The notes under the pieces were generated by a model. The model saw only the letters and a program-made list of their open reading frames with translations. It had not been told where the DNA came from and made no database searches. A program made the translations under genes and the position numbers. A stretch of 64,000 nt of DNA from Diphasiastrum complanatum (Eukaryota > Streptophyta > Lycopodiopsida > Lycopodiales > Lycopodiaceae): assembly GCA_029204225.1 (NCBI GenBank), contig CM055100.1, positions 1,836,587-1,900,586 of the forward strand, in the 5' to 3' direction. Shown piece after piece: positions 47,041 to 57,385 of the stretch. Numbering within the stretch: the stretch's first letter is position 1; each line of letters opens with the position of its first letter.

Positions 47041-47700
47041 TCCTCTTGTTCCTCTTGCTCCTTGAGATTGTGCATGAGGCGGTGTGGGAGAGTTGGCGCT
47101 TATTTGCACAAGTCCAGGGTAACGAGCGGGCCTGTGCGCTTTGGACGCATGGACAGGCCCGCCCTTGCAATATAAGGGTAGAGGGTGCCGGTGCCCCGAG
47201 TCTCGGTGCCAGCGGGCGCAGGTCATTGGCGCCGGTGCTCCGGGGCGCTAACGTGGCACCGGCCGACCACTGGGTTCCGGGCGCCGGCTCCACCTGCAAC
47301 GGGTCGCGCATGCCGGGACCCAGTGGCGCCGGCGCCAGGGTCCCGATCACCCACGCCGGTGCTCGGGAGCTCACCCGGGAGCACCGGCGCCCGGGACCGC
47401 CGGCTCCAATGTCCCGGGACCACTGGGTTTCTGGCGCTGGCGTCGGGCGCCACCCGCGACGCCGACGGTCCAGCGTCGGCACCGTGTGGTCCCGGGCGGC
47501 GCCACCAGCTGCAGCCTCACACTGGCGCGTGCCCTCGCTCACGTACGTTCAGCCCCATGAAAAATCCCGGGCAGCCACAGAGAATACTTGAAAACACGTG
47601 GCTGCCCAAGATTTGCTCGCCCGTCATCGGTATCATGGTATCGTGCTAGTAAGAGACGGGGGTGTGGGAGGTGGTGCCCGGGCAGTTGAGGCAGTGGGAG
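47041..47700. repeat. GC-rich island of short direct and inverted repeats
   Basis: Composition changes abruptly from AT-rich to strongly GC-rich, mainly 47130-47540. ACCACTGGGTT(C/T)C recurs at 47261 and 47421. GGGACCCAGTGG near 47315 is its inverse, and many GCGCCGG / CCGGCGC / GCCGGTGC words form overlapping palindromes. Open frames of 181 and 250 codons on opposite strands follow from the lack of AT-rich stops, and I do not accept them as genes. The pattern resembles the subterminal arrays of some plant DNA transposons, but no termini were identified. Confidence 0.6.
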
Positions 47701-47946
47701 GCAGTGGAGAAAGACTTAAGTCAGATGCGCAGCATGACATATATGCCTCGGCATGGCGATGGCTCCTCACGCAGTCACATTTATTCTAGGTGATGGAATC
47801 GGCCCTCTGGTGACTGGAGCGGTTGTACAAGGTGATGAAGGAAATGCACGCCCTGCTCTACTTCGAGACCTGTGAGGTGAGTGGGAGGATGGACAAAGTG
47901 CCGAATGAGTGGGAAGATGGACAAAGTGCCCACTGAGGTGATCGAT

Positions 47947-47949
<3 letters not shown>
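47701..47949. other. No feature seen
   Basis: Mixed-composition sequence with a small repeat (GAGTGGGA(A/G)GATGGACAAAGTG at 47879 and 47908). Confidence 0.4.

Positions 47950-48022
<73 letters not shown>
47950..48022. repeat. (GA)n microsatellite
   Basis: About 72 bp of AG units followed by a short GT run. Confidence 0.95.
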
Positions 48023-48024
<2 letters not shown>

Positions 48025-48159
48025 TGTGTTTTTGTTTAATTGTTGTAGAGAGTGTGCCTGCATTTTGAATCTTGGTAGCGATGGCGATGCTGCTCAATCG
48101 ATGCTCAATCGATCTAGCAGGCTAAGGCACTCATTATTAAGCAAGGTAATTCACACAGG

Positions 48160-48162
<3 letters not shown>

Positions 48163-48191
<29 letters not shown>
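48163..48191. repeat. (CT)n microsatellite
   Basis: About 14 CT units. Confidence 0.9.
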
Positions 48192-48194
<3 letters not shown>

Positions 48195-48270
48195 TTTTGG
48201 GAGAATAACGTTGGAGGACATAAAGCAGCGAGCTCAAAGATACGTCACACAATTCTCGCTCCTTCCTTCC

Positions 48271-48758
48271 TGTTAAGAATGTGGGCCAAGGGGCCACTCA
48301 CACACACAACCCGCGTATTGGGATCTCATGGGATCTCACGCCAGACACCCAACCACCCGCCATTTGTTTAACACCCAAAAGGGCTGGTATCACGGGATAG
48401 AGGATATAGAGAATCCCCAACTTATATATGGAAGAGTTCAAGGCAAGCATTTACTTATGGGACAATGAGGAGAACAACCGTGCACTCAGGCACCTTCACG
48501 GAGGCAGGCGCACACAACCTCTGTGTGGCTTGAACATGTTGTTCTCCTCATTGTCCCATAAGTAAATGCTTGTATTAAACTCTCTCATATATAAGTTGGA
48601 GTGTCTCTATATCTTGTATCTCCCTTTTGAGGGTTAAAATATATCCCATTTTGAGGGTTAGTAGACTGATGGCGAGTGGCTAGGCGTCACTGAGTGGGTG
48701 GGATCTGAGTACGCGGCTCCCATAGGTACTTGTGTGTGCAGGGCCCACATTCTTAACA
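48271..48758. mobile_element. 488-bp foldback element with TG…CA ends and 5-bp target duplication
   Basis: The ends are TGTTAAGAATGTGGGCC (48271) and its reverse complement ending at 48758, flanked by CTTCC on both sides (48266-48270, 48759-48763). The two halves are long imperfect inverted repeats of about 200 bp whose innermost 34 nt (48444-48477 and 48539-48572) are exactly complementary around a ~61-bp loop. No coding capacity. TG…CA ends and a 5-bp duplication are typical of LTR integration, while the near-complete inverted symmetry is typical of foldback/MITE elements. Confidence 0.85.
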
Positions 48759-48786
48759 CTTCCTTTCATTTAATCTCTCCTCTTAG

Positions 48787-49167
48787 TTGAGAGCTCTGCT
48801 TGATGCTGCAATTGCAACACGTACCAGGTCTTATCAGTTGTCTTCACTTGGATGCTTGCTTTTTGAGTCTTGGATGCTTGCTTTTTCAGTCCTGCATCGG
48901 GATTTTATGGCCTTATTTACAGTGGCGATTATATCAAACAGTGCACAATTGGAAGCGATTTATATGATAATCAGCAATGTTGTCAGCCCTGTTTCTATGC
49001 TTCTCTTGGTTGTTAGTCTGAGACAGGCTACTCATCTGTGCGTGTTAGGACATTTTGGATTCCGATTTTCGCATTGGTTCACATTGATTCAGGTCCTGCA
49101 CGCAATCATCTGGATCCTCGTTTATTGTAGATGTTCTTTGTCTGGTCTCCTTTATGATGTTATGTAG
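48787..49167 (+). other. Hydrophobic open frame of unknown status
   Basis: A 126-codon frame with several hydrophobic stretches (AYMIISNVVSPVSMLLLVVS-like region and WFTLIQVLHAIIWILVY). It begins in a small duplicated phrase (CTTGGATGCTTGCTTTTT twice near 48847). It matches no family I can name. A membrane-protein exon is possible, but a chance frame is more likely. Confidence 0.2.
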
Positions 49168-51037
49168 GCATGCTGAGCAAAATCCGCTTTTGAAGTAACA
49201 AGTTCGTGTACATTTATCAATCACATTCTTGTTTGTCAAACAGATCTTGTCTTTAGAATATTGCCTCCCGAGAGTTTCTTTAGAATCTCAAGACCATTTA
49301 AAGCCCGTAGTTCTGAATTTCTGATATAGCGCAAGAACACAGTCAACTTAAAAGCCAGACATTTTCTGAGACAGATCTGTAGGAAATGGATAAATACTTG
49401 AAGAAATTATCTGGATTTTGCAATTCATGCTCGTTGATGAAGCCTTTGGATGAAATCATGTTCAATGGCTCCCGACAAGATTACAGAAGGAGATTCAGAA
49501 CAGCTTCTCTGATCAAGGAATTGAAGGGAGCCTCTGTACAAGGCTCAACCCCGAAATTTTTCGAAGGAGTTTCCAGTAAATGCTTGTCAATCTTCAAAAG
49601 ATAAAGGTAGGGGTATCTATTATTTCGAAATGGCGCTACGTATTTTTCAGCCAAAAATGTATAATATGCGTATTTTATGGCAACATATTATACGCTTGTA
49701 TTATACCGTGCAATTATGATCCGTATCCTAGGAATTTGAAAGATACATGGTTGGATTCTGATGGTAGAGTATCTCAAGATTAAAGAGAAACTAGACAATT
49801 AGAAGAATATGACAAAGAAAAAACTGTTGCTTCTAATACACTTGAATTGTGTGTGATGAAAGATTTTGCCCAAGGGGAGGACTTTGCAGGACCTAATCCG
49901 AGAGGGATTAGTAAATAACTTCGGAATACTAGTACAACCACCACAGCCATCTCCTATTTTCAATTATATAGGAAAAGATTCAATAATTAGAAAAACAGAT
50001 TAACAATTTCTTTTATAGCTTTTCTTTTTTCATGTAATTTACAAAGTAGAGTTATAAATCCTTTTCGAAATACATCACTTTTTTATATTTGTAAGAACAT
50101 GACAAAAGAATTATATTAAATTATAAGAAATTTTAATTGAATGTAAAATTACATTGGCTATTGTCATGAGAACATGCTGATAATTATTTTGATGCTCATA
50201 ATTAATCAATTATATATTGTAAATTGTAACCATGAATTTGAAAATTTGAATTCCAAACGCTAATGTGACAAAATCTGTTTTCATGATTCAGATTCCAAAA
50301 ATATTAAATAAGGAACCATTGTTTGAAAGAATATTGAGCGAGCTTTGTATACTATTTGATATGTTTCATGGCAATTTGCATTCTCATTCGAGATAAAGGC
50401 AGAGGAAAATCGCCATCTCTTCTTTTGCCATCTTACATTTGATCAAAAAGATGGCTCTCTAACAACTGACTTTTCTTAACAAACACTACATTGTGAAAAG
50501 ATCTCAAATATTCTACAAAGCTTGCTCAATGTTCTTTCAAATGATAATTTTATTCTATGAAAAGAATAATTTCCTATTCTGGTTTCAAATTTAGTAGGGC
50601 AATTTTCAAAGTAAGAAATAGTCCTTTCCAACAAAACAAAACAAAACAAAGCAATCACAACTATTTCAAGGGATTCTTCCTTTGTGTCATTTGAATCATC
50701 GAGCTAGCTCCCAAAAAAGCTTTGTTTATGCATATCAGTTTCTCAGTCGCAAATGAAAAACCCTGATCATTAGCGGTTTCTAAACTGTCTTTGACAAAAA
50801 AGAAAAGATCACATTGAAAATAGAGCGGATTTCCAATTAGCTTGAAAGTAGAAATGGAAACCTTCAATTTTTTTGTTAGCTATTTGCTTTTCTTGCTTAT
50901 GACTATTTTGATTGTTGTGCCTACTATGTTTGTGTTGTTGGAGCAAAACAAGCCTAAACTACCCCCAAACCCACCTAAACACAATAAAATAAACAAAACA
51001 ACTAAAAAGACAACTAAAACTAGTTAGTGATGGCCTA
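49168..51037. other. No gene assigned
   Basis: AT-rich. A 72-codon frame at 49386-49604 and a 61-codon frame at 50842-51027 with one membrane-like stretch match nothing I recognise. The right end (50.8-51.04 kb) is probably leader of a minus-strand gypsy element. Confidence 0.35.
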
Positions 51038-51055
51038 TCCCCGGCATCGGCGCCA
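51038..51055 (-). other. Gypsy-type primer-binding site, tRNA-Asp-like
   Basis: On the minus strand TGGCGCCGATGCCGGGGA, one base different from the TGGCGCCGTTGCCGGGGA site known from plant Ty3/gypsy elements such as the Athila group. Confidence 0.7.
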
Positions 51056-51057
51056 TT

Positions 51058-51607
51058 GTAGGGTGTAGGAAGTCGATGGTGAGCAGTCCTCGACCTGTCA
51101 AAAGGGTTAGAACACAAGGATAGGAACCTAACTTAGTTTAGTTGCTAGTCTAGATGCTTTTCTAACTCTACACTAACTCTACCCCCCTTTAACTCTAACT
51201 TCCACTAACACTAACCACATATATTCATCATGAGAATAGGTGAAGGAAGATGAGAGAGAGTTTTAGAGAGAGGTATCTCATGTGCTCATTAATTCATACT
51301 AATGGAAAAGCTCTTAAGAATACTAAACCAACAACAATGCAAAATGGAGAACAAGTAAAAAGCATAAGGATGAACACAATAGGATGCTTGGCTCTCAAAA
51401 GTAGTAGAGTTTCCTCCTCTCTATTAGCATGTAAAATGGTATACAAGAGGTGCCAGTTTATCTTTGGGGAGGCCATTGCCCCTTCCTATTGGCTACTTGC
51501 AAAAAGGTAGGATAGAAATCCTAACCCTTCAAAGGAAACACAATCTAATCCACGATGCACAAAGAAGCACACCCCACCTACCACCACTTTGACTTTTGAC
51601 TAATTAC
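51058..51607 (-). repeat. Putative 5' LTR of a truncated gypsy element
   Basis: The LTR would begin 2 nt from the primer site (plus-strand TGTAGGGTGTAGG at 51058) and run right. A possible outer end is ACTAATTACA near 51605, just before copia sequence begins. No second LTR was found, so the boundary is tentative. Confidence 0.45.
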
Positions 51608-52640
51608 AAAACTTAGCAAACTTAAGTTGCCATTGAGAAATGTTGTCTTGACATCCATTTGGTGTATTTTGAGGTCTTATGCGGCTGCTAACTCAATCAG
51701 AGTCCTGATTGACTGCATTTTGACGACAGGACTGAAAATTTCTTGATAATCCACTCCTTGGACATGAGTGAATTCTTTGGCCACCAGTCGTGCTTTCAAT
51801 TTAGCAATGGAACCATCAGAGTTGATCTTCTTCTTGAAGATCCACTTGTTGTCTATAACTCTCTTGTGAGTGGGGAAGTCGACCAGTGTCCAGGTCTGGT
51901 TCGTCAAAAGTGAGTTGTACTCGCTTTCCATAACTTCTTGCCACTTCACAACATCCTTGGAGTTAATTGCTTCGGCTAGGCTCTGTGGTTCTTCTTATGA
52001 AGTCAAGAATGATTGAGGTGTATATCTCTTAAGAACTATCCGAGTCCGTGAGGTTTTGCGGATGTTTTGTTGATCAGGATGCGATGATGCTTCTTCTTGA
52101 ATTTCTCCAGATCTACTCGAGCTGGCTTGGTCTGGTCTGATGACAGGTACTGTCGGCTGCTCGGCTTCTGTAGCTGTAGCTGCGGGTTTTGTAGAAGGAA
52201 CATTAACGTTGGAAGAATCCATGCTACGTAAAATAGGATGAAATGACATAGCATCATTTAGCGATGGCTGTTTGAAATCATAATATGCATGTTCTTGAAA
52301 TATTACATCCCTAGAGACAAATACTACATTGGTAAATGGATCATAAACTTTATAAGCTTTATGGTCATTAGGATAGCCAATGAAAATACATTTATTTGTC
52401 CTATGATCCAGTTTCTTTCTAAGCTATCTAGGAATGTGAACAAAACATATACAACCAAAGATTTTTAAATGGCTGACACTAGGCTTGTGTCCATGCCAAA
52501 CTTTATAAGGATTTTTGTTGACAGCTTTGGTGTTGGATCTGTTCTGCAAGTAACAGACTGTGGCAATAGTTTCTGCCCAAAACTTTGCAGGTAGGTGTGC
52601 TTGATGTAGCATGGATCTAGCTCTGTTCAAAGTGGGGAGG
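51608..52640 (-). pseudogene. Copia pol fragment E (a different lineage): integrase C-terminus to early RT
   Basis: Minus-strand text includes MNRARSMLHQAHLPAKFWAE and WHGHKPSVSHLKIFGC at 52424-52630, then a stop, then KAYKVYDPFTNVVFVSRDVI-type linker. RT starts at 51677-51949 (WTLVDFPTHKRVIDNKWIF, KLKARLVAKEFTHVQGVDYQ) and runs on to MDVKTTFLNGNL near 51620. Wording such as LPAKFWAEAI and MDVKTTFLNG separates it from elements A-D and F. Both ends are truncated and stops are present, so it is dead. Confidence 0.85.
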
Positions 52641-52809
52641 GTTCTTTCTCAGGGATCTGAAAGTTATTAATGTTTGAGGATTCAAAACCACTTTTTTTGC
52701 TCATTGACCATTCAATATCTCAAACTAACTCTCACACACTTCTTCACTGATGGAAAATGACATTCTGAAGACAATGGGATAGTCTGCGAAGGTTACTTTT
52801 GTGAGGATT
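52641..52809. other. Short unassigned junction
   Basis: Sequence between copia fragment E and the LTR of element F with no recognisable feature. Confidence 0.4.
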
Positions 52810-53644
52810 TGTGGAAATCTGCAAAATTGGACCAAGAATGGATCCTAAAATGATCCACAAGAATGATTGGATGTTAGATACAATTGATCTATCAATCTAC
52901 ACAAGATTTAGATCAATCTAGATCAATTTAGATGAGAAAATCTAACAAGAACAATCATAAATGAAAGGGAATTGTACTTGATGGTTTCACACGTGTGAAA
53001 ACCTGTCAGAGTACGGAACTCCAGCCTGAAATCAAAGTACAATATGATAGGAGCCCAAAACTATCAAGAAAAAGCAAGACAAATGATGAAATTGACAAGA
53101 ATTGCCTCCAAAACCAAGATTGGTGTTTCTTCTTTATTATGGCCAAATGTGGCTCTATATATACAAAAAGTGGGAGCTCGTGGTACTGATCATCCCTTTG
53201 CTCTCACATGTGTGAGGGTGCCTTGTCATGTGATGATTCATCATGCAAAATGGACACTTGGACAAAACCTTCTATTTTGAGCACTTTGGTTCCATTTTTC
53301 TTCTATGTAGAGAACTAGAAAAAATTCTTCTAGAAGAGCAAATTCGACTTCCTCAGCTTATTCCACACGTGTGAGCAAATTTCTACACATGGGTTTTGAC
53401 ACCTAATCTCATGATGTGGCTTCATGCAATCTCTAGATTGATGCCATGTGGCATATGGCTAAAACACATGATTTTGGCTTTTTTAGCCAATAGAACTTGA
53501 CTTAAACTATATGTACAGACTATATGATTGTACTACATGAAAAGTACATTTATTTCACATGTGGGAACAGGCTCCACACATGTGTAATCATCCTATATAC
53601 ATAGATTTGGCCTTGGCCAAGCATAATTTTTTGCATTTTTCACA
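52810..53644 (-). repeat. 3' LTR of element F
   Basis: On the minus strand it follows GAGGAG and starts TGTGAAAAATGC. The plus-strand left edge is TGTGGAAATCTGC. It contains TTTCACACGTGTGAAA at 52985-53000 and CCACACGTGTGAG near 53363. Confidence 0.9.
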
Positions 53645-53851
53645 CTCCTCAAAAATCTAGCTTGGTAAATCTAGCTGCTTGATGAAAGCATGATGATCTT
53701 GAACTTGACTCCATGGGCTGAATTGGTCTTTGCTGGTCCAAAAGGTGTGAAGATCAGCCAATGAGCTTGATGTTGATCCGAAATCACCATATCCATGATA
53801 GTGCTTCTTTGATGGTGACATCTTTGATGAACTTGAGAGCTTTGCACCATC

Positions 53852-54250
53852 CTAGCACCTCCAAAATTGATTTCTTCCAATTTCATGTAGATGCTTGACC
53901 TTGAGGCTTGTTCCTTCTTCATGTGCATGCTCCTTCATGAAGAAATAAAGATTTCTTCTTGACTTATTAGGATCACAAAGATCCAACATCATGTTACCAC
54001 GATCTAAAGAATTAGACTCATCCAAATTGGCAAGACTATGCATGCTATAATAACAAAGTGTTTGCATCATATCTTCATGCTTGTTTACCATGCTAATCTC
54101 AGATCCAATGAGGGTAAATACTTCATTATGTAGATAAGTGTCTTTAGAAATTGGTTCAGCAAATGACATAAGAGAAGTAAGTATGAGATGTATACCACAT
54201 GAGATATGCTCCTCTTTCCCTTGAAATGTGAGCCACATGGACTCAACCAT
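53852..54250 (-). CDS. Element F second open frame, 132 aa, unknown module
   Basis: The start ATG overlaps the stop of the preceding frame (TATGGTTGA), so the two may once have been one frame or may be translated in succession. It starts with a copia linker-like phrase (MWLTFQGKEEH, LMSFAEP) and then has DTYLHNEVFTLIGSEISMV and HSLANLDESNSLDRG with DLCD. The DTYLH…V…L segment resembles DTYIHKQVVSLSEMEIPF in the first frame, so the module seems duplicated. I recognise no catalytic motif and offer no function. Confidence 0.5.
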   Translation of the reverse strand: MVESMWLTFQGKEEHISCGIHLILTSLMSFAEPISKDTYLHNEVFTLIGSEISMVNKHEDMMQTLCYYSMHSLANLDESNSLDRGNMMLDLCDPNKSRRNLYFFMKEHAHEEGTSLKVKHLHEIGRNQFWRC

Positions 54251-55178
54251 ATTTCTTGAGTTTCTTTTTAATCACAACTTGAGAAGGTCTCTCCTCCTCA
54301 ATCCTTGGCACATTTGAACCTTGAGAAGGACTCTCCCCCTCAATCCTTGGCACACTTGAACCTTGAGATGATTCTTTAAGATCCTCTTCATGGTGCTCCT
54401 TCTTGATAGAAATCCGAGACCTCCATGTCTCATAATGATCACAACAATCATGACCATTCAATATGCACTTCCTATGATTATCAAGATTACTTATGCTAGA
54501 AACATAAGTCCAAAAATCACTACAACTTGGCATGATTTTTTTAATATTGAAATCAAATGGTATTTCCATCTCACTAAGGCTAACTACTTGCTTATGGATA
54601 TAAGTGTCCACTTTGGATGCTTCACTTATTCTCATAAGAAGTTTACAACTTGCCTTTAAGATTGAAAACTTACAATTTTCATCTTTATGAATGATCACAT
54701 CATTCATGATCTTATTGAAACCAAAAAAATCTACATTATGAAGACATTTCGACTTCATATCCAATGTAAGTTTACAAGGAAAACATGCTTTGCTATACTT
54801 TAAGGCATCACACTCAATTAGTATTGCCTTAATCCACCTTTGAGATACAAAAATCCCTTCAAAGTAAAATAGATCTTCATAAGTTGACATGAGAGCATAA
54901 ATGAAACTATTTTCATTTTGTGATTGCTCCTCCTTATTCTTGATTGATTTCTCTTGGATCATAACAATAAGTTTGAACTTATCCAAAGTTCCAAGCAAAA
55001 TACTTTCCAAGGACATGAAATAAATCCAAGTTACTTTCATGAAAGTGACATGTATCTTTGCATATTGAACCAAACAATGCACTTCCAAATGAAAAATTTC
55101 AAAAGATTTGACATGTGTTGAGATGGACTCTTGAAGACAAATCTTGCAAGTCCTTATGAGACTCCAAGCCTCCTTCAC
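54243..55178 (-). CDS. Element F main open frame, 311 aa: integrase remnant fused to an unknown module
   Basis: The N-terminal ~90 residues are a decayed copia integrase: CKICLQESISTHVKSFEIFH matches the CC…HSD region, with the Asp lost (FHLEV), and VTWIYFMSLESIL matches FTWIYLL. Next comes the linker/early-RT phrase IYALMSTYEDLFYFEG, WIKAILIECDAL. Where RT should continue, the frame instead has ACFPCKLTLDMKSKCLHNVD, KASCKLLMRISEASKVDTYI and HKQVVSLSEMEIPFDFNIKK, then CILNGHDCCDHYETW. A two-copy repeat of SSQGS(S/N)VPRIE(G/E)E(S/R)PSQ type closes it. The same unusual continuation appears at 22.1-22.3 kb in element G. The 311-codon frame has stayed open despite no recognisable enzyme. It is not a working integrase. 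Confidence 0.6.
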   Translation of the reverse strand: MKEAWSLIRTCKICLQESISTHVKSFEIFHLEVHCLVQYAKIHVTFMKVTWIYFMSLESILLGTLDKFKLIVMIQEKSIKNKEEQSQNENSFIYALMSTYEDLFYFEGIFVSQRWIKAILIECDALKYSKACFPCKLTLDMKSKCLHNVDFFGFNKIMNDVIIHKDENCKFSILKASCKLLMRISEASKVDTYIHKQVVSLSEMEIPFDFNIKKIMPSCSDFWTYVSSISNLDNHRKCILNGHDCCDHYETWRSRISIKKEHHEEDLKESSQGSSVPRIEGESPSQGSNVPRIEEERPSQVVIKKKLKKYG

Positions 55179-55400
55179 CTTTCCACAAAGGAAACATCTT
55201 TCCTTGGATTTGTCCTTCTTGTATTTTCATTGCAAACTTGAAGCTCTATCCTTCACCTGGGCCCCCTTGCTTTGGTTGTTCTTGGATGGATTGGTCTTCT
55301 TTTTGTGGCATCTTGAGGAAAAATATCCTCCCACAAAGGTTGCACTTAGGATCTTTACTTTCCTTCAATAGGATGCCAGCTATTGATGCCATGTGAAAAA
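55179..55400 (-). pseudogene. Gag-like remnant of element F
   Basis: A minus-strand frame reads MASIAGILLKESKDPKCNLC then GRIFFLKMPQKED. MASIAGILL resembles the gag start of element A, and KCNLCGR recalls a zinc knuckle. However, the same bases (CACATGGCATCAATAGCTGG) also resemble an LTR end plus primer site, so the origin is ambiguous. Confidence 0.35.
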
Positions 55401-57372
55401 AAACTTGTGATATGATTCTACAAATGTAATTTGTGACTCTCAAGAGACTAGATTTGAACATATTCAATAATCTAGAAGGATCTACAAAAGATCTAGCTCA
55501 CAAACCTAAGAATCAATCTTCACACTAATGACTAGTCACTTGGAAACTTTGCTTTGATCACTAAGGCAAAAGCACACAATCTTTGAATCAAATCACAAAA
55601 GAAATCAGATCCAAACTCCTATTGGACTCAACAAATATCAATGACTCTTTCTTTTGGGAGTTGAAATGGATATGAAAAGATTTGACACCTAGATTTTCCT
55701 TTTCACTTGAATAGTTTTCTCAACACTTGAGATTCTTGAACAAAAGATGGGTTTTGTTTCAAAAACATAAAAATTAAACTTAATCACTTCTTTTGGACTC
55801 AATCGACCCAAATAATCTCACTCTTGAGATTTAGAATGAATTTGATTTGATTTGACAACAAACTATACCATCAATTTTCACAAAACATAGGATCTACACT
55901 AGATCACTCAAACTTGACATGTACATGTGAAGCAAACACATAAAATTAAGATCCAATCACCCCTTTTGGAATCCCCAATAAATCTCACTTTGGAATGGAT
56001 TTGTAATAGTTTGCCTATGTCAAGAATTTTTCACAAAGCTTAAAATTTAGACACATAGAGATTCACAAAGATCCCAACCATGCATGAACACTCAAATATG
56101 GACTCCTCCTTGTTCTAGACATCCAATGGGATCACAAATTGACCCTCCCACTCTCACAAAGAAAGTTGAATAGAACTAATTTGAGTTTCATACATACTAT
56201 GTCAATTTTTGCTCAATAAATTGAATTCATTCACCCCTATTGGATTCCACCAATGACTATACCTCTTAAGAGTTGGAATGAAATTCAAAATGAAAAGTTG
56301 TGATTCTTCTTTCTCACTAAGATATTGTGCTTCAAAGAGCTAATGTCACTTAGAAAGATTTGATCACTAGGAGAAGACAAATTCTCCACCAATAACAACA
56401 CAAAATGAGCTTCTAGATCTTGCCCTCTACAAAGGAAGGAACTCTTAGAAAATTGGATTTTTCTCTACACATTTGCCATAGAAAACTTAATGATTCTTTT
56501 CAAACCTCACAATCACTCAAACAAATTGAGTAGGGTTGAACAATGTGACTTGGATCTCAATCTCTTTTCTAGAACTCTCAATTGAAGCCAATCTATGTCA
56601 AATTCTACAAAAGATTTGCATAGATGCTATATATGCACTAGAACCTCTCAAAGGTTTCACTTGGAGGACAGATCCAAAGATTTTTTCTAGCAAATTGATG
56701 CTTCTAAACTTGACTCTATCACTCTTGAACAAATCTAGAGTGATGGTACAATGGATTTCAACCTCTCACCTTGCATATCACTCCTTAATCTATGATTTTT
56801 GGCAATATCTCTCTCAACTCTGACATGTACTCAAAAAATCAGAGAAACACTTGAATCAAGCTTCAAATTAAATTATTTGAATGATCTAATCCAAGAACAA
56901 ATCATAGAAATAGAATCTCTATAGAAAAAGATGGAATTTGCACTAAAAATCTCTAAATTTGGGTGTATGAGTCAAATTATGCATCAATTTGAATTTTCTC
57001 AACCAAAACAGGTTCAGTATGGCCCCACACGTGTGGAAGGTACACCTACAGCCTACAACAAGTTTTGGTACAAAAAAATTGAATCTAGCTATCAATTCAA
57101 ACTCTCTACCTCAAAATTAGCTAGTTTTCATGAACTTGCTAATTTGGGAGATTTAGCATCAAACTGAAACATAAGGCTCCAAAACTGGTACTGTACATTC
57201 TAGCACGTGTGAAAAGTACCCCTGCAGCCCACAACAAGTTTTTCTTCATAAATTTTGAGTATACCTATCCTATCCAACTCGCCACATCAAAATTAGCTAG
57301 TTTCAAAAACTTGCTAATTTGGGCTTAGTTTTGGATCAACCCCATCAAATCTTCATAAATCCTCTTGTACTT
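55401..57372 (-). repeat. Long non-coding leader of element F with ~170-bp tandem repeats
   Basis: Phrases of the type AATCACTTCTTTTGGACTC followed by AATAATCTCACTCTTGAGA recur at about 55614, 55782 and 55955 (spacing 168 and 173), with further variants near 56121 and 56228. No long coding frame is present on the element's strand. The palindrome CCACACGTGTGG lies at 57024-57035. Confidence 0.65.
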
Positions 57373-57385
57373 GGCTCTGATACCA
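57373..57385 (-). other. Primer-binding site of element F
   Basis: On the minus strand TGGTATCAGAGCC follows the LTR; initiator Met tRNA type. Confidence 0.9.

Noticed and set aside
46790-47591. Overlapping 250-codon minus and 181/154-codon plus frames in the GC-rich island
   Set aside because: GC-rich sequence lacks stop codons by chance; frames overlap on both strands and are proline/arginine/glycine-rich with no domain.
49580-49985. Segment with a plastid-like feel and broken coding phrases
   Set aside because: I could not match it to any plastid or mitochondrial gene; several frames are mediocre, so no call is justified.
50842-51027. 61-codon frame with one membrane-like segment
   Set aside because: Short, followed by a lysine/threonine-rich tail in A-rich DNA, and lies in the probable leader of a gypsy element.
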